This document shows, piece after piece, positions 54,089 to 63,009 of a DNA stretch of 64,000 nucleotides (its first letter is position 1; each line of letters starts with the position of its first letter). The stretch comes from JASGCL01 sp965262775 (GTDB lineage: Bacteria > Pseudomonadota > Alphaproteobacteria > JASGCL01). The translations under genes were made by a program, and so were the position numbers. The DNA lies in assembly GCA_965262775.1 (NCBI GenBank), contig CBDHFT010000001.1, forward strand, positions 248,001-312,000. The letters run 5' to 3'. The notes beneath the pieces were generated by a model. That model ran no database searches, was not told the origin of the DNA, and saw only the letters and a list, made by a program, of their open reading frames with translations.

Positions 54089-55540
54089 TTATATTGATAA
54101 ACAAATATATTTTTCATTAACATATTCACGCAATCCCTGCCAGCCACCTTCGCGCCCTAATCCCGATTCTTTTACCCCGCCAAATGGCGCCAGTTCGGTG
54201 GTTATCATGCCTGTGTTAACCCCAACCATGCCCGTTTCTATCCCCTCAGCAATGTTAAATATGCGCGATATGTCTTTGGCGTAAAAATAACTGGCCAGGC
54301 CATATTCGGTGTTGTTAGCCATGGCAAGGGCTTCTTCGTCCTTATCAAATTCAAATATCGCGGCGACGGGGCCAAAAATTTCGTTGGTGGCGATAAGCAT
54401 ATCGGGCGTCATGCCCGCCAACAATGTTGGTTCAAAATAAAAACCACCCAATTTATGACGCTTGCCGCCCAAAATAACTTTCGCGCCTTTGTCGGTCGCG
54501 TTTTTTACCAATTCTTCAACTTTTTCCACTGACTTTTCGTCAATCAACGGCCCCGTGGTCACGCCGTCTTCTGTCCCGTTGCCAACCACCATTTTTTCCA
54601 TGGCGGATTTCAATTTTTCGGCAAATTGTTTGGCGACCTTTTTCTGCACGATGAAGCGGTTGGCGCAAACGCAAGTTTGCCCCGAATTACGAAATTTGGA
54701 TGCCATGGCACCCACCACCGCCGCGTCCAAATCGGCGTCATCAAAAACCAAAAATGGCGCGTTGCCACCCAATTCCATCGACATTTTTTTCACCGTGCTG
54801 GCACATTGCGCCATCAACAATTTGCCGACCTCGGTCGAGCCAGTGAAAGAAAATTTCGCCACCCGCGGGTCGGTGGTTAAAATCTTACCAATTTCACGCG
54901 CAGTGGTGGATGTTACAACAGACAATAATCCCGCGGGGAGGCCTGCCTCCTCCGCCAATTTTGCCATGGCAAGGGCGGAAAAGGGTGTTTGTTCGGGCGG
55001 TTTAACAATTTGCGCGCAACCCGCGGCCAGGGCGGGGCCAGCCTTTCGCGATATCATCGAATGGGGGAAATTCCACGGGGTGATGGCGGCGGTAATACCC
55101 ACGGGTTGCAACACCACCAACAATCTTTTGTCGGGCAAATGCCCTGGGATAACCTCGCCGTAGGCGCGTTTGGCTTCCTCGGCAAACCATTCGATATAAC
55201 CCATGCCCGATGTTATTTCCGCCAATGATTCGGCGATGGGTTTGCCATTTTCCCAAGTAAGGATAAGGGCCAAATCGTCCTTATGTTTATCAATCAAGGC
55301 AACCCATTTTCTTAAAACGGCGCAACGTTCCTTGGCGGTTTTTTTCGCCCATGATTTTTGTGGCGCGACCGCCATGGCGATGGCGCGTTCGGCGTCGGCC
55401 CCATTGCAATCGGGCAGGGAGCCAATCACCGCCCCCGTGGCGGGGTTAAGGACTTCATATTTTTTGGGCGAATCATACCATTCCCCGCCAATGAAGGCGC
55501 GGGAGCACAATAAATCTTTGCGGGCTAATTGCTTTGCCAT
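54089..55540 (-). CDS. gabD: NAD(P)-dependent succinate-semialdehyde dehydrogenase
   Basis: A 483-aa aldehyde dehydrogenase of the GabD subfamily. The catalytic Glu is in MELGGNAPFLVFDDADLD and the catalytic Cys in NSGQTCVCANRF; TPWNFPHSMISRK and FTGSTEVGKLL are cofactor-binding segments. It oxidises succinic semialdehyde to succinate, closing a GABA shunt, and could accept related aldehydes. It is the first gene of the gabD-puuD-darT-darG row. Confidence 0.92.
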   Translation of the reverse strand: MAKQLARKDLLCSRAFIGGEWYDSPKKYEVLNPATGAVIGSLPDCNGADAERAIAMAVAPQKSWAKKTAKERCAVLRKWVALIDKHKDDLALILTWENGKPIAESLAEITSGMGYIEWFAEEAKRAYGEVIPGHLPDKRLLVVLQPVGITAAITPWNFPHSMISRKAGPALAAGCAQIVKPPEQTPFSALAMAKLAEEAGLPAGLLSVVTSTTAREIGKILTTDPRVAKFSFTGSTEVGKLLMAQCASTVKKMSMELGGNAPFLVFDDADLDAAVVGAMASKFRNSGQTCVCANRFIVQKKVAKQFAEKLKSAMEKMVVGNGTEDGVTTGPLIDEKSVEKVEELVKNATDKGAKVILGGKRHKLGGFYFEPTLLAGMTPDMLIATNEIFGPVAAIFEFDKDEEALAMANNTEYGLASYFYAKDISRIFNIAEGIETGMVGVNTGMITTELAPFGGVKESGLGREGGWQGLREYVNEKYICLSI

Positions 55541-55747
55541 GTCTTTGGTTTTTATATATTTTATTTACGGGCGGTTTCTTTTTCACCCTTTATATTTTTT
55601 TCTAGCATAAAGAACAGCCTATAACAACACCCAGGTCGGTGGCTTAGGGCAAACTATTGTTTTTGGGTTTGTGCAGAAAGCCTTCTTTCCTCTCTGCCGT
55701 CATCCTTGAAAAATTTTATAAATATTTATATTTGTAAAATTTTATCG

Positions 55748-55861
55748 AGGAACCATTCCCTGGACGGCGCGGGTCGCTATCACGCTATTGCCGTGCTTTG
55801 TTTTTTTAAAGATAGCTAAATGTTTTTTTCTGAATCCACCGAGGCCAGGGAATGGGTTCCT
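55748..55861. repeat. Inverted repeat with 16-17-bp arms (MITE- or REP-like)
   Basis: AGGAACCATTCCCTGG (55748-55763) pairs with CCAGGGAATGGGTTCCT (55845-55861), one base longer. The interior of about 80 bases has no coding sign. The left flank contains CCGTCATCCTTG, and the right flank, on the other strand, reads CCGTCATTCCTG (55887-55898). This suggests outer degenerate ends of one palindromic element. Confidence 0.6.
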
Positions 55862-55890
55862 GATAATTTTGCCAAGGCAAAATTTCAGGA
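55858..55890. repeat. Perfect-core hairpin AATTTTGCC-AA-GGCAAAATT
   Basis: The 9-bp core (55865-55873 pairing with 55876-55884) extends outward with TCCTGA/TCAGGA after one unpaired base. It is likely a repeated extragenic palindrome. It has no obvious gene to terminate on the plus strand. Confidence 0.6.
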
Positions 55891-55926
55891 ATGACGGTAT
55901 AGAGGTAAGTGAAGTTTTACGGCCAT

Positions 55927-55953
55927 ATTCGTGCGAATTTACTTCGCGCGAAT
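55927..55953. repeat. Hairpin ATTCGTGCGAA / TTCGCGCGAAT
   Basis: Eleven pairs with one G-T pair around a 5-base loop. It belongs to the intergenic inverted-repeat block upstream of the argC end. Confidence 0.6.
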
Positions 55954-55979
55954 GAGTAGTGCTAGTTGGGCGCATGAAC

Positions 55980-55996
55980 AAATTGCGGAGCAATTT
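55980..55996. terminator. Short hairpin near argC end
   Basis: AAATTGC-GGA-GCAATTT lies 12 bases beyond the argC stop on the minus strand and is followed on the plus strand by T residues. As a minus-strand terminator it would be weak because only short T tracts follow. Confidence 0.3.
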
Positions 55997-56008
55997 TTTC
56001 ATCAATTT

Positions 56009-56944
56009 TTATAGACCCAGCATCAACCTAACATTCTGTAATGCCGCGCCCGAGGCACCCTTGCCCAAATTGTCGAAGGTTGCGTAAAGGGTGAGGCAAT
56101 TGGTTTTTTCATCGCCAAACACTTGCAACAATATATCATCGCGGTTGGCAAATTCGTCGGGCGATATGTTCGCCCTATCGCTGTTTATGTTTACGGGCGT
56201 TGCCCCGCCATTATCCAACAAAATTTTTTCACAACCGCGGTATGATTCCGCCCAAATTTTTTCTATTGTTTTTTTATCCACGGCCTTAAGCACCCGCCCG
56301 TCAAGCGGCACCATAACCACCATGCCCCGGGCAAATTTGCCCACCACGGGTTGGAACATGGGTGGGTGGGGCAACAAACCATAATCGCCCATTTCCGCCA
56401 AATGTTTGTGGGTTTGCCCCAAACCATAAACATGACCATTCATGTTTTTGTCACGCGATTCATAATCGGCTATCATGGTTTTGCCGCCGCCCGAATAACC
56501 CGATATGCCAAACACCGTCATGGGGTAATCATCGGGGATAAGCCCCATGCGTTTCAACGGCGCGACCAGCAAAATAAAACCCGTGGGGTAGCATCCTGGG
56601 TTCGCCACGCGTTTTGCCTTCGCAATTAATTCGGATTGTTTGTCGTTATATTCGGGCAAACCATAAACCCAACCGCGCGCCACACGGTGGGCGGTGGAAC
56701 AATCCAATATTTTTACCTGTTCGTTTTCAACCATCGCCACGGCTTCCCGCGCCGCGTCGTCGGGCAAACATAATATGGCAACATCGCAATCGTTCAAATT
56801 AACATAACGATGTTTCCTATCCTTCCGTATTTCATCGGGCAGGGTTATGACATCGCATGAATCATGCAGGGCCGCTAAGCGATCCCTTATATCCAGCCCC
56901 GTGGTGCCTTCTGCTCCGTCGATAAATATTCTTTTTTTAGTCAT
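56009..56944 (-). CDS. argC: N-acetyl-gamma-glutamyl-phosphate reductase (type 2)
   Basis: A 311-aa NADPH-dependent enzyme of arginine synthesis. The nucleotide-binding start is FIDGAEGTTGLDIRDRL, the catalytic Cys lies in VANPGCYPTGFILL, and GISGYSGGGKTMI is a further block. The short length is that of the type 2 ArgC found in alphaproteobacteria. It is not in an arg operon here. It is followed by the inverted-repeat block. Confidence 0.93.
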   Translation of the reverse strand: MTKKRIFIDGAEGTTGLDIRDRLAALHDSCDVITLPDEIRKDRKHRYVNLNDCDVAILCLPDDAAREAVAMVENEQVKILDCSTAHRVARGWVYGLPEYNDKQSELIAKAKRVANPGCYPTGFILLVAPLKRMGLIPDDYPMTVFGISGYSGGGKTMIADYESRDKNMNGHVYGLGQTHKHLAEMGDYGLLPHPPMFQPVVGKFARGMVVMVPLDGRVLKAVDKKTIEKIWAESYRGCEKILLDNGGATPVNINSDRANISPDEFANRDDILLQVFGDEKTNCLTLYATFDNLGKGASGAALQNVRLMLGL

Positions 56945-56962
56945 GCTATAAATTTATTTTTT

Positions 56963-57193
56963 CTACCTTACAACTTTGTTAGCCCGCACGCTACTGGCGC
57001 GCGCGCCAGCGGGATAAGCATGAACAAAATGGTTAAAAATTGTAACGAAATTTCCAATGTTGCTAAGTTGGGATTGGGCGAAAATGTCGCGCTGACCAGG
57101 GCGATTGACCAGGGCGGTGGTGGCAAATAAAACACTGCTGCCCGTTAGCAACAAGGCCTGCAAAATGGCCAAAAGCAATAAATTATAAATCAT
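56963..57193 (-). CDS. Possible small membrane protein, unrecognised
   Basis: A 76-codon frame between trcR and argC on the same strand. It begins MIYNLLLLAILQALLLTGSS, a hydrophobic segment long enough for one membrane helix or a signal anchor, followed by a polar 45-residue tail ending in basic residues. No family is recognised and no clear ribosome-binding site is seen. It could also be spacer that is open by chance. Confidence 0.3.
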   Translation of the reverse strand: MIYNLLLLAILQALLLTGSSVLFATTALVNRPGQRDIFAQSQLSNIGNFVTIFNHFVHAYPAGARASSVRANKVVR

Positions 57194-57202
57194 GGGTGGC
57201 AA

Positions 57203-57823
57203 CTATTTTTGTTCGTCGCCAATCCCTTCGATTGATTCCGCGCCAAGCGCGATGTCTTCATCGCCCATGTCGGCGGGCTTCTCCACTTTTTTAATTTTGC
57301 TAACAACCTTGTCCAATTCGTCTTTACTGCATAATCCCAATTCAACGGGGTGCTTGGCGCTTAAATTGGCCATGTTCCAATGGGTGCGATTTTTAATGGC
57401 CTTGATGGTGTTCAAGGTTGTGCCTATCAAACGACCTATCTGACTGTCTGACAATTCGGGATAATTTTTTAACAACCACACCACGGCTTCGGGTTTATCG
57501 CCGCGTTTGGCAATGGGGGTATAGCGTGGGCCTTTCCTTTTTTCCATCAAATGGTCGTAACTTTCCACCTTGTTCAATTGCAATGACTGCTTATTGTCTT
57601 GCTCGCAACGTTCGATTTCTTGTTTGGTTAATTGACCATTGAGTAATGGGCTGGTGCCTTTTAATTGGCTATCGTCGGCATCGGCGAGCTTCTCCACCTC
57701 CAACAGGTGGAGGCTGCAAAAATCGGCTATTTGCTGAAATGTTAGACCAGTGTTATCAATCAACCACACGGCGGTTGCGCGCGGCATCAAGATGGGTGAA
57801 TGAGCGATTTTCTTTTTAGCCAT
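57203..57823 (-). CDS. trcR: DUF1013 cell-cycle transcriptional regulator TrcR
   Basis: A 206-aa DUF1013 protein, found only in alphaproteobacteria. It contains two helix-turn-helix-like parts: TAVWLIDNTGLTFQQIADFC near residue 20 and PEAVVWLLKNYPELSDSQIGRLIGT near 115, followed by TLNTIKAIKNRTHWN. In Caulobacter-type cells such proteins are linked to cell-cycle transcription. The C-terminal tail is acidic. It is transcribed away from gltA across a 168-base spacer. Confidence 0.9.
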   Translation of the reverse strand: MAKKKIAHSPILMPRATAVWLIDNTGLTFQQIADFCSLHLLEVEKLADADDSQLKGTSPLLNGQLTKQEIERCEQDNKQSLQLNKVESYDHLMEKRKGPRYTPIAKRGDKPEAVVWLLKNYPELSDSQIGRLIGTTLNTIKAIKNRTHWNMANLSAKHPVELGLCSKDELDKVVSKIKKVEKPADMGDEDIALGAESIEGIGDEQK

Positions 57824-57991
57824 TGTTTTTTTAAAATTTGGGCGGGTAATTTATATTGCCTTATCATATCCCATGGTCATTGTAAAAAGAAAAATCTTGT
57901 CAAACCGTTAAAAAAGTCATACCTTGCAACCATACAATGGACGAAAAAAACAGCCCTTATCAAGACCTTACCAAGCCCCTTATCGCACCCC

Positions 57992-59308
57992 ATGACTGAA
58001 AAAGACAAAAAGAACAGTATCACCATCATTGATAATCGCACTGGCAAAAAAATTGATTTGCCGATAGAACACGGCACCTTGGGCCCAGGGGTGATTGATT
58101 TAAACGGTATTAAGGGTGGCATTTATGAAAACCTTGGGCTTTTTACCCTTGATTCGGGCTACAGCCAAACCGCCGCTTGCCAAAGCGCCATAACATTTAT
58201 CGATGGCGATAAAGGCGTGTTGTTGCACCGCGGTATTCGTATCGAAGAATTGGCCGAAAGGTCGGGTTTTTTAGAAACCGCCTATTTGTTAATCTATGGC
58301 AATTTACCAACCAAGAAGGAATATGAAAATTTCTGCTGGGAAATAAACCATCACAGCATGGTGCACGAACAATTGCTCAATTTTTATCGTGGCTTTCGGC
58401 GCGACGCCCACCCCATGGCAACATTGGTTGGTGTGGTGGGTGCCTTGTCAGCATTTTATCAGGAGGAAACCAACATCACCAACCCCCAAATTCGGGAGAA
58501 GGCGATGATACGCATCATTGCCAAAATGCCCACCCTGGTTGCGATGTCTTATAAATATTCTATTGGCCAACCATTCGTCTACCCGCGTAACAATTTAAAT
58601 TACACCGAAAATTTTATCAACATGACCTTTTCGGTGCCTTGTGAAGAATATCGCGTTAACCCCGTCCTGTCCCGTGCGTTGCGCAAAATATTTATCTTGC
58701 ATGCCGACCATGAACAAAATGCCTCGACATCGACCGTGCGCATGGCGGGCTCGTCTAAGGCTAATCCCTTTGCTTGCGTGTCGGCTGGCATTTCATGTCT
58801 TTGGGGCCCCAGCCACGGTGGTGCCAACGAAGCCGTGGTAAAAATGCTCAAAGAAATAGGCAACAAAAAAAATATCCCTGACTTCTTAGCCAAAATAAAA
58901 AGCAAAGATGGCGGCAAACGTTTGATGGGTTTTGGCCACCGTGTTTACAAAAATTATGACCCCCGTGCCGCGGTGTTAAAAAAATCTTGCCACGAGGTTT
59001 TGGCCGAATTAAAAATCAACGACCCATTGTTGGAATTGGCGCAAGAATTGGAACAAATTGCTTTGCAAGACGAATATTTTATCGAACGCAAACTTTTCCC
59101 CAATGTTGATTTTTATTCGGGCATTATTTTGCAGGCCATGGGTTTTCCGCTGGCAATGTTCACCGCGTTGTTTGCGTTGGCGCGCACCGCGGGGTGGGTG
59201 GCGCAATGGAATGAAATGATGGGCGAGGCATCATTAAAAATTGACCGCCCCCGCCAATTATATATTGGCGAAGTTGAACGCCCCTACGTGCCGATAGAAA
59301 AACGGTAG
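57992..59308 (+). CDS. gltA: Citrate synthase
   Basis: Type II hexameric citrate synthase, 438 aa, entry enzyme of the TCA cycle. Conserved blocks: GDKGVLLHRGIRIEEL, the catalytic His in LHADHEQNASTSTVR, WGPSHGGANEA and the Asp-containing GFGHRVYKNYDPRA. ATG 57992 is chosen because the family start (a polar stretch leading to LPIEHGTLGPGVIDL) follows. The frame is open back to 57800, but that part is not family-like. Confidence 0.95.
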   Translation: MTEKDKKNSITIIDNRTGKKIDLPIEHGTLGPGVIDLNGIKGGIYENLGLFTLDSGYSQTAACQSAITFIDGDKGVLLHRGIRIEELAERSGFLETAYLLIYGNLPTKKEYENFCWEINHHSMVHEQLLNFYRGFRRDAHPMATLVGVVGALSAFYQEETNITNPQIREKAMIRIIAKMPTLVAMSYKYSIGQPFVYPRNNLNYTENFINMTFSVPCEEYRVNPVLSRALRKIFILHADHEQNASTSTVRMAGSSKANPFACVSAGISCLWGPSHGGANEAVVKMLKEIGNKKNIPDFLAKIKSKDGGKRLMGFGHRVYKNYDPRAAVLKKSCHEVLAELKINDPLLELAQELEQIALQDEYFIERKLFPNVDFYSGIILQAMGFPLAMFTALFALARTAGWVAQWNEMMGEASLKIDRPRQLYIGEVERPYVPIEKR

Positions 59309-59356
59309 CAAAACCTTGGGTGCGGGCGTCTTTACACCGTCAACAATTATCATTCA

Positions 59357-60496
59357 TCAAAATTGGTAGCCAATTTTTAAACCTGTTTCGATGGTGCTGC
59401 TTTTTGGGCGATGAAAATAAATGATGCCACCACCATAGAGGTGGTCATACACGCGCCCTGTTTTAACGCCAATATATTGCCCGCCAGCTGTTTGCGAATC
59501 ATCTATCCATAAATAATTAAAAAATGGTGTGATGCTAAAATTATCAATTTTAATTTCAACATAACCCCGCGCGCCATAACCGCTGTTTTGTGGTTGCCTA
59601 AGGTTAATATTTGCATATTCATAACCACCACCCAGCGCAGCAGGAATAGCGGTGAATTCGCGTATATTCACACTGGCAATAGCATTGATAAATATATCAT
59701 ATTCCCCATGAAGTAGGATAGAGAAAAACCCTTCGCTATATTCAAATTGTGCCGCCAGGGGCAGGTAGAAATATTGATGTTGCCTAGAAAATTGCTTGTC
59801 GTCCATGGTGTTATTGCGCGTGTATTTATAACCCGCCCCCACCAAAAAATTAATACGATAGTGATTGGCAAAAAAGAATGTCGGCCCCACCAACGACCTG
59901 ACCTCGGCTATCAAAGCCGTATCGGTGTGGGTGGTGGTGGAAGCGTTAATGTGCCCAGTATTGGATACGTAACGAATTTCCGACCCGCCATAAAGAGTAA
60001 AATCAAACGGCACAACGATAAAGCCAAAGGATCGCGGATAAAGGGTTATCTTCAAATTGGTAGATACCCCCTGTAAGAAACCTGTAAAGGTGGTGATGAT
60101 ATTCCTTGGATCAAATTGGCTGTAAAGAAAGGCCGTGAAGGCAGCAGCTATCGTAAAAGAAATTTTGACATTATCGGCGCCGACCTCTTCGCTTGCGTTG
60201 CCACAGTTGCAACCCGCGCCCGAAGTTGGCGTGCGCAGGGGCACACCACGCCGCGGGGGTAGCCCATGCACTTCGCGCTCTTCACGCTTCAAATCTTCAT
60301 CGGTGTAGGTGCGGGCGGCGTGAGCCATCGGCGCGTTATGAAGCCCATGGCCAAGCATAACCACAAGCAACAATATTTTTACCAGCCTATAACAAAAATT
60401 TCTTTTTACAAGAAATGGTCGGAAAAATAATTTTTTTAGCTTAGAGTCTGACAACCCTCGCAACCATTTGCTCCCCACTTGGCGTAGCAAAATCAT
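59357..60496 (-). CDS. Outer-membrane beta-barrel protein, tandem copy 1
   Basis: A 379-aa protein of an unrecognised family and the first of three tandem paralogues. An unusually long basic N-region (about 38 residues) leads into the hydrophobic core ILLLVVML and a probable cleavage site after AHA (residue 60). A charged linker ARTYTDEDLKREEREVHG and a CNCG motif follow. The body alternates polar and aromatic strands and ends in GYQF, a C-terminal aromatic that targets proteins to the BAM complex. The function is unknown; adhesin or porin-like roles are possible. Confidence 0.75.
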   Translation of the reverse strand: MILLRQVGSKWLRGLSDSKLKKLFFRPFLVKRNFCYRLVKILLLVVMLGHGLHNAPMAHAARTYTDEDLKREEREVHGLPPRRGVPLRTPTSGAGCNCGNASEEVGADNVKISFTIAAAFTAFLYSQFDPRNIITTFTGFLQGVSTNLKITLYPRSFGFIVVPFDFTLYGGSEIRYVSNTGHINASTTTHTDTALIAEVRSLVGPTFFFANHYRINFLVGAGYKYTRNNTMDDKQFSRQHQYFYLPLAAQFEYSEGFFSILLHGEYDIFINAIASVNIREFTAIPAALGGGYEYANINLRQPQNSGYGARGYVEIKIDNFSITPFFNYLWIDDSQTAGGQYIGVKTGRVYDHLYGGGIIYFHRPKSSTIETGLKIGYQF

Positions 60497-60541
60497 TCAT
60501 TCTTTTTGCTTTCTTGTCCCGCTCTTTTTCGTCCCACCATT

Positions 60542-60571
60542 TTATAACGGATTTTTGTAAAATAAGTACAA
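60542..60571 (-). promoter_or_regulatory. Candidate promoter of barrel copy 1
   Basis: On the minus strand TTGTAC (60571-60566) and TTATAA (60547-60542), 18 bases apart, stand upstream of copy 1. The same TTATAAAATGG box is kept upstream of copy 3 (about 63051-63061) but not of copy 2. The 20-base AATACATAGCAAGCTGTATT at 60571-60590 next to it has TACA/TGTA ends and also occurs before copy 3. Confidence 0.45.
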
Positions 60572-60632
60572 ATACATAGCAAGCTGTATTCTGTTTTTGG
60601 TTATTGCTTTGGTATTTGTTTTTGAGCGCTCC

Positions 60633-61754
60633 TTAGAATTGGTAGCCAATTTTTATACCCGCTTCGATAGTTGAACTGTCGGTGCGAAGAAAATTAACAA
60701 ACCCGTATGATCGGCCCGTTTTAGCACCAATATATTCCCCCTGGTTGAGCTCGGCGGTGCTAACCCATAAATAATTAAAAAATGGCGTAACACTAAAATT
60801 ATCGATTTTAAGTTCGATATAACCGCGCGCGCCATAACCGCCAGGTTGCCCGCCCCTGAAGTTAATATAGGCATATTCATATTGCCCACCCGAATTGGGT
60901 ATGGGCACAAAATCGCGCAGGTTGCCGCTGTTGATAGCATTGATAAATATATCATATTCGCCATGTAATAGGATTGAGAAGATGCCTTCGCTATATTCAA
61001 ATTCTGCCGCCAGGGGCAGGTAGAAATATTGCCGTCGCCTGTAATACTGACGGTCGTCCATGGTGTTATTGCGCGTATATTTATAACCCGCCCCCACCAA
61101 AAAATTGATACGATAATGATTGGCAAAAAACACCGTGGGCCCCAACAACGACCTTACCTCAACTATCAAAGCGCTGTCGGTATGGGCGGTGGTCGAAGGG
61201 TTGACATGGCCAACATTGGATTCATAACGAAGTTCCGCCCCGCCATAAAGTGCAAAATCAAACGGCACCACGATAAACCCAAAATAGCGCGGATAAAAAG
61301 TAAGCTTGAGGTGGGTGACAAATCCCTGCAATAATCCGCTATAAGAGGTAATGATATTGTTGGGCGCGACCTGGCTGTAAATATAGGCAGCAAAGGCCCC
61401 AGCAATGGTAAAAGAAATTTTAATATTATCGGCGCCAACATCTTGGCTTCGGTTGCCGCAGTTGCAACCTATCCCCGCGGTTGTTATTGAGCGCAAAGGT
61501 GCGGCGCGGCGCGGGCGTAATCCTTGGGCTTCGCGCTCTTCACGCTTCAAATCTTCATCGGTGTAGGTGCGGGCGGCATGGGCCATCGGCGCGCTATCAA
61601 GTCCCTGGTCAAGCATCGCCACAAGCAACAATATTTTTACCAACCTATAACAAAAATTTCTTTTTACAATAACTTGTCGGTAAAATAATTTTTTTAGCTT
61701 AGAGCCAGTTAAAACTGGCAACTCCCTGTCCGCCGCTTGGCGCGGCAAAATCAT
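60633..61754 (-). CDS. Outer-membrane beta-barrel protein, tandem copy 2
   Basis: A 373-aa paralogue of the flanking barrels with the same plan: long signal region ending in AHA (about residue 59), ARTYTDEDLKREEREAQG, a CNCG motif, barrel strands and final GYQF. It is the most divergent of the three, both in protein (YYRRRQYFYLPLAAEFEYS instead of the shared form) and in its upstream region, where the -10 box is lost. It may be expressed differently or be decaying. Confidence 0.72.
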   Translation of the reverse strand: MILPRQAADRELPVLTGSKLKKLFYRQVIVKRNFCYRLVKILLLVAMLDQGLDSAPMAHAARTYTDEDLKREEREAQGLRPRRAAPLRSITTAGIGCNCGNRSQDVGADNIKISFTIAGAFAAYIYSQVAPNNIITSYSGLLQGFVTHLKLTFYPRYFGFIVVPFDFALYGGAELRYESNVGHVNPSTTAHTDSALIVEVRSLLGPTVFFANHYRINFLVGAGYKYTRNNTMDDRQYYRRRQYFYLPLAAEFEYSEGIFSILLHGEYDIFINAINSGNLRDFVPIPNSGGQYEYAYINFRGGQPGGYGARGYIELKIDNFSVTPFFNYLWVSTAELNQGEYIGAKTGRSYGFVNFLRTDSSTIEAGIKIGYQF

Positions 61755-61878
61755 CCATCCCTTTTGCTTTCTTGTCCCGCTATTCCTTAATTAATTATTT
61801 TTAAAATAAGCATCCACACATAGCAAGCTGTATTATATTTTTAGTTATTTCTTTGGTATTTATTTTTTGAGTTGGTTA

Positions 61879-63009
61879 TTAAAATTGGTAGCCAATTTTA
61901 ATACCCGTTTCGATGGTGCTGTTTTTAGGGCGATGAAAATAAGCTGTTCCAGGCGGATACACATACCCCGTTTGCACACCAACATATTGTCCCCCCGATG
62001 GTTGCGAACTATCTATCCATAAATAATTAAAAAATGGTGTGATGCTAAAATTATCAATTTTTATTTCAACATAGCCCCGCGCGCCGTAACCGCTGGTTTG
62101 TGGTATCCTAAAGTTAGCTTTTACATATTCGTATCCCACGCCCCGCCCCGCAGGGATAGCGGTAAGCTCGCGTATATTCACGCTGGCAATAGCATTGACA
62201 AATATATCATATTCCCCATGAAACAGGATGGAGAAGATGTCCTCGCTATATTCAAATTGTGCCGCCAGGGGCAGGTAGAAATATTGATGTTGCCTAGAAA
62301 ATTGCTTGTCATCCATGGTGTTATTGCGCGTGTATTTATAACCCGCCCCCACCAAAAAATTAATACGATAGTGATTGGCAAAAAAGAATGTCGGCCCCAC
62401 CAACGACCTGACCTCGGCTATCAAAGCCGTATCGGCGTGGGTGGTGGTGGATGCGTTGATGTGCCCAAGATTGGATTCGTAACGAATGTCCGACCCGCCA
62501 TAAAGAGCAAAATCAAACGGCACCACGATAAAGCCAAAGGATCGCGGGTAAAGGGTTATCTTCAAATTGGTGGCAAAACCCTGCAAGAATCCTGTAAAAC
62601 TGGTAATGACAGTAAATACATCAACCTGGCTATAAATATAGGCCGTAAAGGCGGCAGCTATCGTAAAAGAAATGTTGATATTGCCGCCGATGGGCTCTTC
62701 ATTTGCCTTGCCACAATTACAAGGTTCGCCCAAGGGTGTCGTCGAGCGCAAAGGCACGCCACGCCGCGGGGGCAGCCCATGCACTTCGCGCTCCTCCCGC
62801 TTCAAATCTTCATCGGTGTAGGTGCGGGCGGCGTGAGCCATCGGCGCGTTATGAAGCCCATGGCCCAGCATCACCACAAGCAACAATATTTTTATCAACC
62901 TATAATAAAAATTTCCTTTGAAAAGAAATGGTCGGAAAAATAATTTTCTTAACTTATAACCAATCAACCCTGGCAACCATTTGCGCGGCACTTCGCGTGG
63001 CAAAATCAT
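61879..63009 (-). CDS. Outer-membrane beta-barrel protein, tandem copy 3
   Basis: A 376-aa paralogue. Signal region and linker are the same as in copy 1 (GLPPRRGVPLR), with CNCG and the final GYQF. At DNA level it is nearly identical to copy 1 over about 170 bases around 62290-62450, including the Asn-Asn-Thr-Met-Asp-Asp turn, more similar than either is to copy 2. The function is not recognised. Confidence 0.72.
   Translation of the reverse strand: MILPREVPRKWLPGLIGYKLRKLFFRPFLFKGNFYYRLIKILLLVVMLGHGLHNAPMAHAARTYTDEDLKREEREVHGLPPRRGVPLRSTTPLGEPCNCGKANEEPIGGNINISFTIAAAFTAYIYSQVDVFTVITSFTGFLQGFATNLKITLYPRSFGFIVVPFDFALYGGSDIRYESNLGHINASTTTHADTALIAEVRSLVGPTFFFANHYRINFLVGAGYKYTRNNTMDDKQFSRQHQYFYLPLAAQFEYSEDIFSILFHGEYDIFVNAIASVNIRELTAIPAGRGVGYEYVKANFRIPQTSGYGARGYVEIKIDNFSITPFFNYLWIDSSQPSGGQYVGVQTGYVYPPGTAYFHRPKNSTIETGIKIGYQF

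Larger units (their letters stand above)
55541..56008. other. Gene-free block of inverted repeats
   Basis: The 468 bases between gabD and argC hold no convincing gene. The 87-codon frame through the repeats has no family and follows the palindromes. Visible structures: a long inverted repeat (55748-55861), a 35-base hairpin (55858-55890), a hairpin at 55927-55953 and a short one at 55980-55996. Confidence 0.65.

Noticed and set aside
54462..55163. A 233-codon frame antisense to gabD
   Set aside because: Opposite to a strongly conserved enzyme; no family resemblance.
55742..56005. An 87-codon frame between gabD and argC
   Set aside because: It follows the inverted repeats and looks like palindrome translation, without family or codon signs.
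57800..57991. Upstream extension of gltA
   Set aside because: Residues there are not citrate-synthase-like; the family start fits ATG 57992.
62098..62943. A 281-codon frame antisense to barrel copy 3
   Set aside because: It is a shadow of the coding strand; a similar antisense frame occurs in the duplicated region of copy 1, as expected from repetition.
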